Assembly (NCBI GenBank): GCA_030280995.1
Contig: JASXTE010000015.1
Location: 3,645,001-3,709,000, forward strand
From: Hemileia vastatrix
Lineage: Eukaryota > Basidiomycota > Pucciniomycetes > Pucciniales > Zaghouaniaceae
DNA: 64,000 nt
Direction of reading: 5' to 3'
Below, piece after piece: positions 47,633 through 59,134 of the stretch. The notes beneath the pieces were generated by a model, which ran no database searches, was not told the origin of the DNA, and saw only the letters and a list, made by a program, of their open reading frames with translations. Position 1 is the stretch's first letter. Each line of letters begins with the position of its first letter. A program made the position numbers and the translations under genes.

Positions 47633-49645
47633 TTGCATACATGAGGCAACATGTTGCCTCAAGTATGCAAACTAATTTTTTTTATTTTTTTCTCATACAC
47701 CATCATCAAAATGAGAATCAAAAATTTAAAAAATGTTTTTTATACATTTCATACATAGAAATAATGTGTATACATGCTGTTGTGTGTTTTCTTTTTTTGG
47801 GGCACTAATATTACATACCTTTTAAGTGATAGAGAAGTCCGGCAATATTTGACTTACATGCATACATGAGGCAACATGTCGCCTCATGTATGCATGTTCA
47901 ATATAAAAAACAATAATTTTTATTTCTTAAGTAAAGCACCTAAGCAAAAAGATCACACACATGCATACATGAGGCAACATGTCGCCTCATGTATGAATGT
48001 GACAGAATTAAAAAAAACTACATGTTTAGTGATTACAAGCATGCATATGTGAGGTGACATGTCGCCTTATATATGCATGCATTCCCTCTGCATGAATAAA
48101 CAAATGCACACATTATTAATATACATATATTCAAACATTCATACATGAGGCAACATGTCACCTCATGTGTGCATGTTTTTTTTAATTTTTAATTTTTATT
48201 TCATACAATCTCACCCAACATAGGGGCATGAAGGAAAAGCAGACAGATAGTAGGTACAGCAGAGGAGACTAGGTGACACAAAAACAGAAAAACTAATGGA
48301 AATTTAAGGTGAGGAAGCTAAGGGCTAGGCTGAATAGAGAGTGGCAAATTATTAGGGAGTCTTTCAGTGTTAACTATAAATGATGCAAAAAGGGACATAA
48401 TGGGAGATGGGGACAAAAGTGCAGAGGTGCAGAAGGAAATTTTGTGTTTTTGAGCTTCCTTCCTCAACCCAACTCTTAGGTGTGAGTGAGCCTTGCAGAA
48501 AAGGAGGACATGCTCAGGGGTGTCACAATAATTCCCATCACAGCGAATGCAGATAGGGGAATCAGCTGCCTTGAATCTAAAGAGGTAGTTATGCAAGGGC
48601 AAGTGACCTGAGCAAAGTTGAGCAAAGGCAGTGGCCAGTGCCCTAGGGAGGCAGCAGAGTTGGGCAAAGGTTTCCCTTGGAGAGAATCTACCCTGTAGTT
48701 TTCTGATAACATCCTTGGATGGGTGTGAGAGGAGGAGGGATAGGGAGTGGGAATGGATGTGTGATTTGAGGGGGGAGATTGAGGGAGGGGGAGGAATGAA
48801 ATTCAGGATGGAGCAAGTGAATTCTGCTAGGGGGTGGGAATGTATGCATGTTGAAAAATTCAAATATACACACGCTGTGGGAACAAAAAATTTAAAATTT
48901 AAAATAGAGATATTGCATACATGAGGAGACATGTCCCCTCATGTATGCATGTAAGTCAAATATTTCTGGGCTACTTTAAAACTTGAGAAGCAAGTTAAGT
49001 TTGAAATTGCATACATGAGGCAACATGTCGCCTCATGTATGCATTATGGATGCTCCTATATAGAATAAACATAACAGCACTTATACATTTGTCTGTTGAA
49101 ACATGCATACATGAGGCAACATGTTGCCTCATGTATGCATGCAAGTGTAATAGTATTAATAGTTCAATTTTACCTATAGTTTTTGGCCCTAGAAGAGGGC
49201 CTGCATGCATATATGAGGCGACATGTCACCTCATATATGCATGCTTGTAATTGATCAATATTATATATTTATTACCTTGTACTCCACATGCATACATGAG
49301 GCGACATGTCACCTCATGTATGCATGTGTGTTAGCCCATGTAAATATACAAAACGACTATGTAATATATACAATAAAACACCAACCTTACCTTTGAGCTG
49401 TATTAGTGGCCTGGAAATAACTTTACTTACATGCATACATGTATAATATAAAATTTTACTTAAAAGTTGCATACATGAGGAAACATGTTGCCTCATGTAT
49501 GCAAAATTAATCAAAATGTATTAAATTGAATACATGAGGCAACATGTTGCCTCATTTATGCAAAGTACAAGTTTTGTAGCGGCTATTAATAACCCTGCTT
49601 ACTATTTTGCATACATGAGGCAACATGTCGCCTCATGTATGCATA
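47633..49645. repeat. Array of about 14 GCATACATGAGGCAACATGT palindromes
   Basis: A 34-42-bp palindrome of the form TGCATACATGAGG-CAACATGTCG-CCTCATGTATGCA occurs at about 47633-47670, 47856-47897, 47960-48000, 48049-48081, 48136-48176, 48913-48951, 49008-49043, 49101-49142, 49203-49244, 49286-49327, 49467-49505, 49526-49563 and 49607-49645, with a half copy at 49430-49443. Spacers of 40-200 bp are mostly unrelated. Central bases vary (CAACATGTTG, CGACATGTCA), often keeping self-complementarity. The array lies 5' of the outer X gene. Confidence 0.95.
48310..48720 (-). pseudogene. LINE retrotransposon 3' fragment
   Basis: About 135 residues match the extreme C-terminus of LINE ORF2/RNase H-type proteins: LQGRFSPRETFAQLCCLP..., HLPLHNYLFRF, then the zinc-binding signature CIRCDGNYCDTPEHVLLFC (C-x2-C...H...C), a pattern found after the RT/RNase H of I/Tad-like LINEs. 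RT and endonuclease domains are absent, as expected of a 5'-truncated insertion. It is embedded in the widest gap of the palindrome array (48177-48912). The sequence is GC-richer than its surroundings. Confidence 0.75.
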
Positions 49646-50067
49646 TTGTTCAGAATGTTATTTAATATCCCTATTAATTCAATAATATCAATGTTGCCAC
49701 CCAGAAATGATGAAGGGGAGTGGCATGCATATATATGGAAATTCAGAATGTCCTGTTTAAATCAGGATATTTTTTTTTACTTCATCTATACATGGTGCCA
49801 AAAGTTATGTATATAGTCTCATAACATTGCAAAAAGATGTAATATTTTTAATTTATATGTATTTGGCGCATTATAGTATGAGTTATGCTTTACTTTTTTA
49901 CATTAGTTGCACAAATGTAATGTAACCCTCCTTAGTCATGCCTGCAACCTATGCAACCATATTTTGCATAGAATTTCTTAATATAAGCTGAGAAGTCTAC
50001 CTGATTCATCCACAAACTTCTCTACTATTAACAACCTCTTTTCAAAAACCATCAACACAGAACACAG
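49646..50067. promoter_or_regulatory. Upstream region of outer X
   Basis: About 0.4 kb between the palindrome array and the X start codon. No gene is present, and it presumably held the promoter. Confidence 0.4.
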
Positions 50068-52651
50068 ATGTCTCAACAAGCTCAATACACAGCCTCAACC
50101 CCCAGTCAGGCACCTCCCAGCTCAGCCTCCTGTCCAGATGTAGAGCTGCCTCAACAAAAATCCAGTTCTAATGATTAATACCATTCCCTGTTGACAGATC
50201 AAGATGTGGATCCTCAAGTGAATTTGACATCTGGTGAGTAATTTTTTTTATATAGAAGTTAAAACCTTTATTAAAATTTCATTTTATACATTGTTTTTAT
50301 TGATGTAGAAGCTTTAACTGTTGCTCCTCAACAACCGTCCAACACTGTGGAGTCAGGTGATGCAGTGAACAGTGAATCTGACACATCAGGTCAGAACCAG
50401 TAACATTGTTTTTTCTACAGAAGCTGATTGTTTTTTCATAGATGACATACCTCTTTCTCAAGAAGCCAAAGAAAGAAAACCATCTTCTTCAAGCCATGTA
50501 TTGAAAAATGAGGTGTATAAAATATCTACTGAGGAGTTTATCTCACAGTACACCAATTTTCAAACTGGTGTTGAATCACTCTTAAATGGAAATTTACTTG
50601 CAGATTCAGCTATGAAGAAGGGGCAGGATCTTTTGGATCTTGTCCAAGAGCAGAGAAATGGTCAGTTTTTTTCACTGTTTTCATTATAAGTATTTAGTAG
50701 TAATTTTTTCTTTCAGCTGTTTCTTCTGGGTCTCAGCTTCCTCCAGAGGAAAAAATGGTTATCATTTACCTCACCACTGATGATCAACCCTCTAGGCGTC
50801 CAAAGAGAAAATCAGCTGCAGCAGCCCCTAACTATGATATACCTACTGATTCTGAGGATGACACCTTCAACCCTTCTTCAAAGAAGAAGAAACTTACAAA
50901 AAAATCACTCACCACAACAACCACCAACCCTGCCACCCAATCTTCAGCTCCTTCAACATCCAGAATTGTGTCTGATAAAGCCATCCCTACTTCTACTTCT
51001 CCAACTGCTCCTCTCATCCCTATCTCTGCTGCTCCTGCTCTTTTTCAACCTGTAGTTTCCACCCATGCAACTGCTTCCCCTCATCCCACTTTACCAGCCC
51101 CAACTTCATCAACCTCAGCTCTTTTAAATGTTGCTTCCAGACCTCCACCACTAAAATCAACCCAGCCTCCAAGTGCCAAAGATACCACCGTTCTACTCTC
51201 TAAATCCAATACCCCCGCTGTTACCACTAGACCTCTCCCCTCTGTCACTACTTCTGTCACTACTTCTGTCCCAGCTGCTTCTCCACCTTTAGCCACTGGT
51301 CCTACTTCTATACCACCTTCTCAGCCTTCCCCCGCCCTCACACCCACCTCAGCTTCACAGACTCAGTTAGGACCCTCTCCACCTCCCCCTCTCCCTGAAT
51401 CAACCTCAACTTCTACCAAAGAAAGTGACAACTACATTCCCTCCTCTGAGAGATCCTACCAGTTTATCTTTCCAGAATTCAGAGACAAAATTACTGAAAT
51501 CTGTAAAAAATATGAACCAAGATTACCCAACGAGTCCTAGAGAAACTTTGCATTCCGCTCCTATGAGATCCTCAATCAACATTCTGCTCTTAAAGCTCAC
51601 TCCCTGATGGATTTAAGAAACATTAACCTTAAATTCAAGTCATCATCTTCTACTGTTGGAGAGTGGTTCAGTGAGGTCACTACACTTGGTAAATATTTTT
51701 TCTTATTTTTCACTTTTATTTGATTTATCTGGCTTACAAGTTCCATAGCCCCTTTGTTCCTCCAACCATCTGCCTTTGAACTTTGGAACAGAAAGGATGT
51801 TTTTGACATGAAGACTTTGAAGCAGAGGTCTGCTAATGTTACTAGTTTATTAATAAACCTTTCTTCTCTTGCACTTCCATCCGAATCACGTAAGCGTGAT
51901 TGGGCCAGCTTAATCATGGAATCAATCCAACTATCAGGAAAGACACTTGACTCATCCAGAAGAGATGTTTCCAATGAAAATGCGAATGAAGAAAGTGTTC
52001 TTAATATTATCAAGGACATTGAAAAGATGATGTACAAGCAAAAAGTTGACATTGCAAAAATTGGCTCAGCTTCTGATGAATCATTTCTTACTATTTCCGT
52101 CAAGCATCTGGCTAATCTATACAACAAGATTCTTTACATGGTTCAATGTCTGGCACTCTTAAAAGGATATTCATGTTGTGATTTGTTTCCTGAAAGATAG
52201 AGTAAAATCAGGATCATCAGTGCAAGAGAGCTCAGCTAGGGCAGGAGCAGGACCTATCCTTGCTACTTCAAGGTCAAAGTTAATTTTTTCCCACCTTGCT
52301 TACTTTTTTGCTGCTGGTGTTAGGGGACTCTTCCTGAGCTCAAGTGATGCTAGAAGGGCAACTCAATCCACTTGCGGGGAGTTGATTGAGGTAACTAACC
52401 TGTTGATGGGAAGTAGTTCACATCAGCATGATGTTGCATGGCCCAGGACCCATTCTCTCATTGTTGATACCATAGTTGACTCACTATGTCAAAAACAATT
52501 TTACATTCCTGTTTCTCTTTCTCTGGAGCAGGTCTCCAAATCTATTTTACATGACTTTATAGAGCAATGGACTATTGATACAAGTGAAGGGGAAATACCA
52601 TGGATAAGAACATCAGCTAAAAGATCTAGACAACCACAACTTACTTTGTAA
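50068..52651 (+). pseudogene. Protein X, outer copy, decayed
   Basis: Homologous to the intact X at 30014-32443. The ATG at 50068 starts MSQQAQYTASTPSQAPPSSA and meets a TAA near 50178. Later exons after introns at about 50232, 50660 and 51690 encode FFIDDIPLSQEAKERK, YKISTEEFISQYTNFQTGVE, a long Pro/Ser/Thr-rich disordered region with a KKKKLTKK patch (50880-51430), a TAG at 51538, KRDWASLIMESIQLS (compare SWVSLISSSLYL), a stop near 52198, and AAGVRGLFLSSSDARR (about 52313) followed by the C-terminus. It is longer than the inner X owing to the disordered middle. Several stops make it a pseudogene unless readthrough or unseen introns rescue it. Confidence 0.75.
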
Positions 52652-53259
52652 TTAGATTTACTGATTTTTTCTTGAAATTCATTTATGTTAATTGTGTTGT
52701 TGAAACCATAGTTCAAAAATATGAGATTCAGTTGGCTGCATAAAATACACTTTTTTTAAATTTTTTTAAACATTTATCACTTTGCTATTCACTTGTCAAT
52801 ATTTAATGAATCTTATTTTGATTATTTTTACATATGATGGTGTTGCAATGAAATTTTCCAAAATCTAATAATATGAAATTTTATTATGAAGTGTATGAAT
52901 GTATATGAAACTTATTTTTTTGTATGTTGATTATTGGATTTGATAGCTCACAAATGATAACAGTAATTGTGTCTTTCTCTTTTCTCACATTTCTGTTCAT
53001 AAATTTTTTGGATCATTTTGGTGAAGCCAAACTTATAATGCATAATGCATGAAAAATATTTTTGCTCCAAATAAAATGTTGGAATTTTTACACCTTCCTT
53101 AAATATTATTTAAAACAACCACCATTTACAGTCTTTGGTCCAAATTTAATTTAATTTTATAAAAAGCCAATACATTTAAGATGGAACCTATTAGGGAAAG
53201 TATGTCAATTTTATTTTTATATTTCTAATTTTCAAATATTGACAAGAAAAAAAGTTGTT
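52652..53259. other. Spacer between outer X and Y
   Basis: 0.6 kb of AT-rich DNA. I see nothing coding. Confidence 0.6.
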
Positions 53260-55399
53260 ATGACTGATCCTCAGGAAGACCCTGAGTCACCACACTCTTA
53301 ATCATCTGAATCTGTAATTAGAGAATGCCTGCAGCACCAACACAGTCATCAAAGAAGCCTTTCTAAACACCCAAATCCTTCTGAACATGATTCTCAATTA
53401 CGCTACTATTTTGATCCATATATTGGTTCACCTAGTACTAGATCTGATTCTATCCCTTTTACCCAAGACTCCCCAGGCCCATCACATACTGCTTCCCCAT
53501 ATCCACCACCACCAATAAAACTCCGACAATTCTCATTCACCCCTCAACCCCCTCCTCCTCTTCCTCCTCCATCCCCATATCATCAATAACCTTTACCACC
53601 ACCTGGTCCACAAGGTCCACAAGGCCCACCACCACCAACACCAGGTCCACCACCTCCACCACCTCCACCTCCACCACCACCACCCCCACCAAATCCTCCC
53701 GATGTACCATCCACTCCACCTGGACCCAGTGGTGGGGAAACTGGTGAAAATCCTAATGGTAAATAAAATTAATGTTTGATTTTTTTATTGCAAAAAATAT
53801 AAACTTATAGCTTATTAAATCTTTTTTTTTTGGTAACAGGTTAGTATTTTTAAATGATTGGTTTTTTCATATGGAACAAGGACAGATAATCACATTTTAT
53901 CTTTTTCAGAAACAGCACAACCTCCTGATGATAGAGAGTTTTCAGAATTTTTTGCTAGTGATGATGATTCTGCAGAGTGTGGTATGTTTGAAAAATTCAT
54001 TATTTTTGTATATAATTTCTAATCTCTATGTGGCCCATTTCAGGTACAGCTGGCTTGGATCCTAAGTCATATATTGAATTTCACAAGCATCAAGAACACA
54101 CCTCCAAGAAGAGAAAAACTGAAAATGCTACAAAAAAGAAAACTGCCAATTTGGCTTCTAAATCACCTATTCCTTCTGCCTCTGCTCCATTGGGTCGCTC
54201 CATTATTTCTTTTTCTAGACTCCTAGGAATCGACCAAGCTACTCATAGAATTCCTGATCCTCCTTCCAATGAGATAGTCAATCAATGGTGCACTTCCCAA
54301 ACTGAGAGGGAGAGGATGATTAAAGCAATTCAGGATAAGCCAGGTACAAAATTAACCCCAGCTCAGCGACAGTTAGTCATTAAAGCAGAAACACAAAAAC
54401 TTGTTTCAACCTTCAAAAATCCAAAATTTTTTCCAACTACCAACTATGCTTTACCTCCTGGCCAGATGATTAATACAAAGTGGAAACGTCAAGCTGAAGC
54501 ACAATTGGCCCAAACTGGTATAAGCTGTTTTCGCTATCTTTGGGGATCTAGTATGGATGGAGAGTGGAACTCTACCATAATCACTCACATTGTTCTTGGA
54601 TAAAAGACCTGCTATCATGGGAAGGGTTTGATAAATTTTTCAGTTTCAGATGAAGCAGTTTTTAGCATCCTAGAGAGGTGGATCTTTGGGCAGTATAAAA
54701 AATTTGCTTATATGTCAAAAGATAAATCATCTGAAACTCAAAAGCTTGAAAAGGTGAAGTTGAAAAAAGTGAAGGTTCAAATGTCTAAAAGAAGAAGAGA
54801 GGTAAGAATGTTCATTTTAAAGCTTTTCAAAAGTTTTTGAGACTAAATATAATATTTTTATAGTTGCATGATGGACAAATAAACATGGCTTCATCTTTTT
54901 TGGTCCCTGAAATGGCTGTATTATTCAAAGATATCTGTATTCACTCTGATACTGAGGAAGGCCAAGATGGGAGTCAATTAAAACTTCAAATTCCTTGGAG
55001 AAGTGCAGGTTTGGTTCGATGTTTAAATGGACTTGACAGGGGGTCAATGTCCAAATCACTTGTGAATTCTAAATCTCAAACAGCCAAGGCAGCTATCAAA
55101 AAAAAGTTTAATCAAAAATTGAAGGTCCCTCAACCCCCAGGAACGGAAGGTGGTCAACCTGTTGCAGGTCCCAGCAGTTTCCATATGGATGATATTGGTG
55201 AATAAGCTTTTCCTGGGGATCTTCCAAAAGACTTTTTAGATGAAACATACTACAATAATTTGTCTGTTGTATAGCAGTCCCTTGTTGATACTGAGACAAA
55301 AGTCAATTTGGAAGATTTAGCAACTGTTATAGAATCTTACTGTTGCAAAAGTCAAGCTACTTTGAATGCAGAACAACTTAAATTGTTAAAGAAAAATTG
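53260..55399 (+). pseudogene. Y-family protein, outer second copy, decayed
   Basis: The ATG at 53260 starts MTDPQEDPESPHS and meets TAA; a further TAA lies in a very Pro-rich tract (53470-53720). Exons after introns near 53760, 53980 and 54800 encode DDREFSEFFASDDDSAECG, a basic KKRKTENATKKK stretch, LTPAQRQLVIKAE, FKNPKFFPTTNY, ISCFRYLWGSSMDGEW, ILERWIFGQYKK (about 54670), HSDTEEGQDG (about 54942), PWRSAGLV, and GDLPKDFLDETYY (about 55212), then TAG. These are the Y motifs in the same order as the inner copies. It is closest in architecture to the Pro-rich-headed copy at 35629-37287. Confidence 0.75.
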
Positions 55400-56419
55400 A
55401 ATGCATTACTTGTTCAAACTTATTGAAGCTATATTATATTTGGTAAAAAAACTTTCTAAATATTAACCTTATTTTTCATCATAGATTGGAGGATACATGT
55501 AATTCCTTTTAAATACTCTTAATTTCCTTTCCCTAAGTTTATAAAATTTCCTATAAGCTAAAAAAATATTTAAAGACAGAACTAAAATTAGAATGAGTAT
55601 TAGAAGGGGTTTGACTGACTATTGATGATTAGTGAAAATATTTTATTTTTTCACCTTTTTATAACTCTAACTGCAGTGTAATATTTTTTTACAACTCCTT
55701 TTGTTTATTGCTATAGATGAAACTTCACTTGAACAAATCATATAAGTTTTTTTTTGAACATGGTGAACTATATCCCTGAAACTATGATGCAATTTTATAA
55801 ATTACAGGTTTGAATATAATCTGAGTATGTGATTTTTATTGTATATATTTTTTTTTAAAAAACTTTATAAGTATAAGTCTATTTTCAAATTGATATTATA
55901 ACTCTTCTACCATCAAAAAGTCACTAAATTATTCTAAAAAATTGACATTGTTGGCCATTATTCATCTTTGAAATACAGTAATATTAAAAAGATTATAATA
56001 GTCCCTGTAGGATAAATTTTCATGACTGAATCATAATTACCTTTGCTTAAAAATAACAGGGTATGAGACTTTTCTATGTGCCTCCATTGATTCTCTTCCT
56101 GGTAAAGTATATGATGCCAACCTACAGAAAGAAAATTATGAAAAGTTATTTCATGGGCCTTGAATAAATGGTGTAAGCATAGCTAAAATGGAGGACTTCT
56201 TTCCAGGAAAAAAAGCTAATAAAGCACTGAGGCACAATTTCCAGAAGTCACTCAAGATCAAATAAGACAGAAAGTTTTAACAATAAGCAGTGCAATATAC
56301 TTTCTCTAATATTCTTTTTGGTACAGAGACACTCAGAGTTTTGGTCTGGCTTATAAGTTATTTAAACACTGAAGTTACTTCAAAGGTTGCTTCTGATGTT
56401 ACTTTAAGATACCTGAAAA
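55400..56419. other. Outer element right subterminal region
   Basis: Mostly AT-rich non-coding DNA. A possible relic exon at about 56062-56270, after an ACAG acceptor-like site, could encode ETFLCASIDSLPGKVYDANL, then a TGA, then MEDFFPGKKANKALRHNFQK. It looks more protein-like than its surroundings but I cannot assign it. Confidence 0.45.
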
Positions 56420-56457
56420 ACTACTTGACTGCAAGTTGTCTAACTTTCAACCTGGTG
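56420..56457 (-). repeat. Outer element terminal inverted repeat, right
   Basis: Ends TTCAACCTGGTG. It is the reverse complement of 9443-9480 with about three mismatches and is followed by the TAT duplication at 56458-56460. Confidence 0.93.
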
Positions 56458-56460
56458 TAT

Positions 56461-56894
56461 GGACCCAAAAATGGAGTTTGAGTTATGGAAGACAGGATCA
56501 TTTATAAATTGCCAATGTCCTTAAGAGACTTGATAGTGGCTAGGACTAAGTTCACAAGAGAACCTTCTTCTTTCATTAATACTTGTAATGAGATTCTTCT
56601 AAACAACAAGTATGATTCCAGAAGATTCTTCCTAGAAACACTTGGGAGAAACCCTCAACTTACCAACAGAAACCTCTGGAAAAGGTTGGGAATCCTTCTT
56701 CCCCTGTTGCACCTAAAAATTATGCAACAAACACTTGTTTCAAGTGCAACAAACCTTGGCAGAAGGGCCATGTTTGTGACAAGAAGATAAATCTTGTAGA
56801 AAAAACAGAGGAGCATGCTGCTAACACAGTAGCACTAGAGGATACTTCAAATGAATGTGCCAGCAATATTTCATATGAATCTCAACAAGAAATC
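56461..56894 (+). pseudogene. Gag, 3' part with zinc knuckle
   Basis: Continuation of the gag cut at 9442. Residues from 56485 (MEDRIIYKLPMSLRDLIVAR) are typical of the gag C-terminal helical region. The nucleocapsid knuckle CFKCNKPWQKGHVC (56736-56777; C-x2-C-x7-H-x-C) follows in another frame. A TGA just after the junction and a frame change show decay. The knuckle spacing is of the type common in chromovirus Gypsy elements. Confidence 0.8.
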
Positions 56895-57560
56895 TTGATT
56901 CTGGAAGAGGATATCCATTATTTAAATACTATTGATATTGATAATAATGCTTTATCTACAGTTGAAGATTCTGAGATCATAAAGAGAATTGAGGATAGCT
57001 CAATTGTTATTGCCCCTCTCAAGGCACCAGTCTTGATCAATGAAAACAGTATTGAAGTTGTTCTGGTTTCTGGAGCTGGAGTAAGTGTAGTATCTGAAAG
57101 AGCACTTGCTTCAGTGGATCAAGACTATAAATCAAAACTGATGCCTATTATTTCTGAAAATTGGAGAGGGTATGGCTCTGTTTTGTCGCCCATTGGTAAA
57201 TTCAAAGCCACAGTGTCTTTTAAATATAACCATGGTTTTGTAAGAGCTATTTGTGATTTTGTTGTCATGAAAAATGATAACTTAAGCGATTGGTTTATTT
57301 TAGGGAATGATATTTTAACCAAGTATGGCATAAAATTGGATCCTTCAAACCAATGTTTCACAATGGGAATGAATGGGAAAAGAAAATATAAGATTTCTTC
57401 CTCCAAAAAATTATTAAAACAAGAATTGAACACATGTAATTCTGTGGTTCAATATAAAGGAAGATCTACAAAAGAAATGCATGCCCTTATGTCTGAATTG
57501 ACAATGCCTCTTTTGGAGAACAAATTTCTGGTGAGGATAAAGATTCCATCATTAACTTGA
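56895..57560 (+). pseudogene. Gypsy protease region, catalytic Asp replaced
   Basis: Retropepsin-like domain. The segment VLVSGAGVSVVSERAL stands where Gypsy proteases have the D-S/T-G-A active site, and here Val replaces the catalytic Asp. The second conserved region is FILGNDILTKYGIKLDPS. A frame change at 57557-57560 leads into the RT. Confidence 0.75.
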
Positions 57561-59134
57561 TAAAGTCTTTTCGTATGGCCTTTGCTCATGGGTCACATGA
57601 ACTGAGATTAGTTAAAGAGGAAATGAAACTTTCAATGTCTTGTCCATTAACTGATATACAAACTAGTTTAAAAAAGAAGCCTTATCCTGCTTCTCCCACG
57701 AAGAGAAAAGATATTGAAGACAATATCTCTACCCTTTTGAAAATGAATATTTTTGAAAAGGCAGTTGAAACACCTAAATATTTTGTTATCTCACCTGTCC
57801 TAATTTCTTATGAGAAAGATAAAGCCAGGTTATGTGGTGATTATAGAGCACTAAATACTTATACTGTTGATGATATCTACCCTTTACCTAGAAATAGCTC
57901 TATATATGCTACTTTACAGGGTGCTAAATATATCAGCTGTTTGGATGGTAACAAGGGATATCACCAGGTACCTGTTGAGAAAAATTCTCAGAATTTTCTG
58001 ATGATTTCTACTCATATGGGTATTTATAAATTTATTAGGATGACTTTTGGCCCTAAAAATACCCCTTCAGTTTTCCAAAAAGTCATGGATAACAAATTCC
58101 ATCAAGAGATAATTGAAGGATAGCTGATGGTTTATATTGATGATATCATTATATTCTCAAAAACATTTGAGGACCATCTTAACCACCTGTGTAAAGTGTT
58201 CCAGAAAATGTATGAAATAAATATGACACTTGCTTTGAAGATATGTAAATTTGGTTTCCATTATTTAAAAGTTCTTGGTCATGTTGTTTCAGGCTTACAG
58301 ATGTGTGTTGACCAAAACAAAGTGGCAGCCATACAACAGGTGAAGGCTCCTACCACAGTTAGAGAGCTCCAGAGTTTTTTGGGAATGTGTGGATACTATA
58401 GACAGTATATTAAAAATAAACAAGTCATAGCTTTACCCCTTACCCAATTAACTAGAAAGGATGTTGCTTTTGTCTGGAATAGTGAAAGACAAAGAGCCTT
58501 TGACAATATGAAACATTTTTTGATGTCAGCACCAATTCTTGCTTTACCTGAATTTAATCAACCATTTGCTTTGTACACTGATGCCAGTTTCATTGGTCTT
58601 GGTGCTGCCCTCCATCAAAAACAATTGATAAATGATAAAGTTTCAGAAGTAGTAATTTTTTATATTTCAAGAACCTTGAGAAATAGTGAATTGAAATATG
58701 GTGCAACTCAACTTGAATGTTTAGCTGTAGTGTGGGCTCTAGAGAAGCTACATTATTACCTAGATGACCAGAAATTTGAACTTGTCACTGACTTCAGTGC
58801 AGTTAAATCCCTTTTAGACTTGAAAACACCTAACAGACATATGTTAAGATGGTAGTTAGCTGTTCAGGAATACAGAGGGATAATGACATTTATTCATAGG
58901 GCTGGTGTTGTTCACTCAAATGTGGATATGTTATCAAGGTTACCTTTACCAAATGATGACTCTAATCCTGCCTTTTATCCTGAGGATGAAGTTATTTATA
59001 TTCATGGGATATATATTGTTGATATGGAGGACGAGCTATTACAGCTTATTCTGGATTCATATGATAAGGACACTGACTTAAAAAAGTTATGCACCATATT
59101 AAATGATCCAAAGAATACTTCAATACAAGCATAA
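57557..59134 (+). pseudogene. Gypsy reverse transcriptase - RNase H, three stops
   Basis: RT motifs in order: RLCGDYRALNTYTVDDIYPL, CLDGNKGYHQVPV, FIRMTFGPKNTPSVFQKVMD, then TAG at 58121 just before the catalytic VYIDDIIIFS. RNase H follows with LYTDASFIGLGAAL, the catalytic Glu region YGATQLECLAVVWALEKLHY and VTDFSAVKSLL, then TAG at 58853, and FIHRAGVVHSNVDMLSRLP. A TAA ends the stretch at 59132. All pieces share one frame, so the damage here is by point mutation to stops. The protein copied the element RNA into DNA when intact. Confidence 0.88.

Larger units (their letters stand above)
9443..56457. mobile_element. Outer 47-kb CACCA-ended DNA transposon
   Basis: Bounded by near-perfect 38-bp inverted repeats starting CACCAGGT, with a 3-bp TAT duplication, inserted in gag. 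CAC-starting ends and 3-bp duplications fit the CMC (CACTA-Mirage-Chapaev) superfamily, to which fungal Plavaka elements belong. The element's own genes are a decayed Plavaka/Tnp2-like transposase, a Y-family gene and an SNF2 helicase at the left, and X and Y genes at the right. Subtracting the inner 30-kb insertion leaves about 16.9 kb. It also hosts a palindrome array and a LINE fragment at 47.6-49.65 kb. All five genes carry stops or frameshifts, so it is no longer autonomous. Confidence 0.88.

Noticed and set aside
47633..49645. CRISPR array or tRNA cluster
   Set aside because: Spacing is irregular, units are self-complementary rather than direct-only repeats, and no tRNA fold or anticodon arm is evident.
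51081..51296. Minus-strand frames across the Pro/Ser/Thr-rich region of outer X
   Set aside because: Shadow of the low-complexity coding tract on the plus strand.
53537..53719. Minus-strand Val/Glu-rich frame
   Set aside because: Reverse of the proline-rich tract of the outer Y gene.
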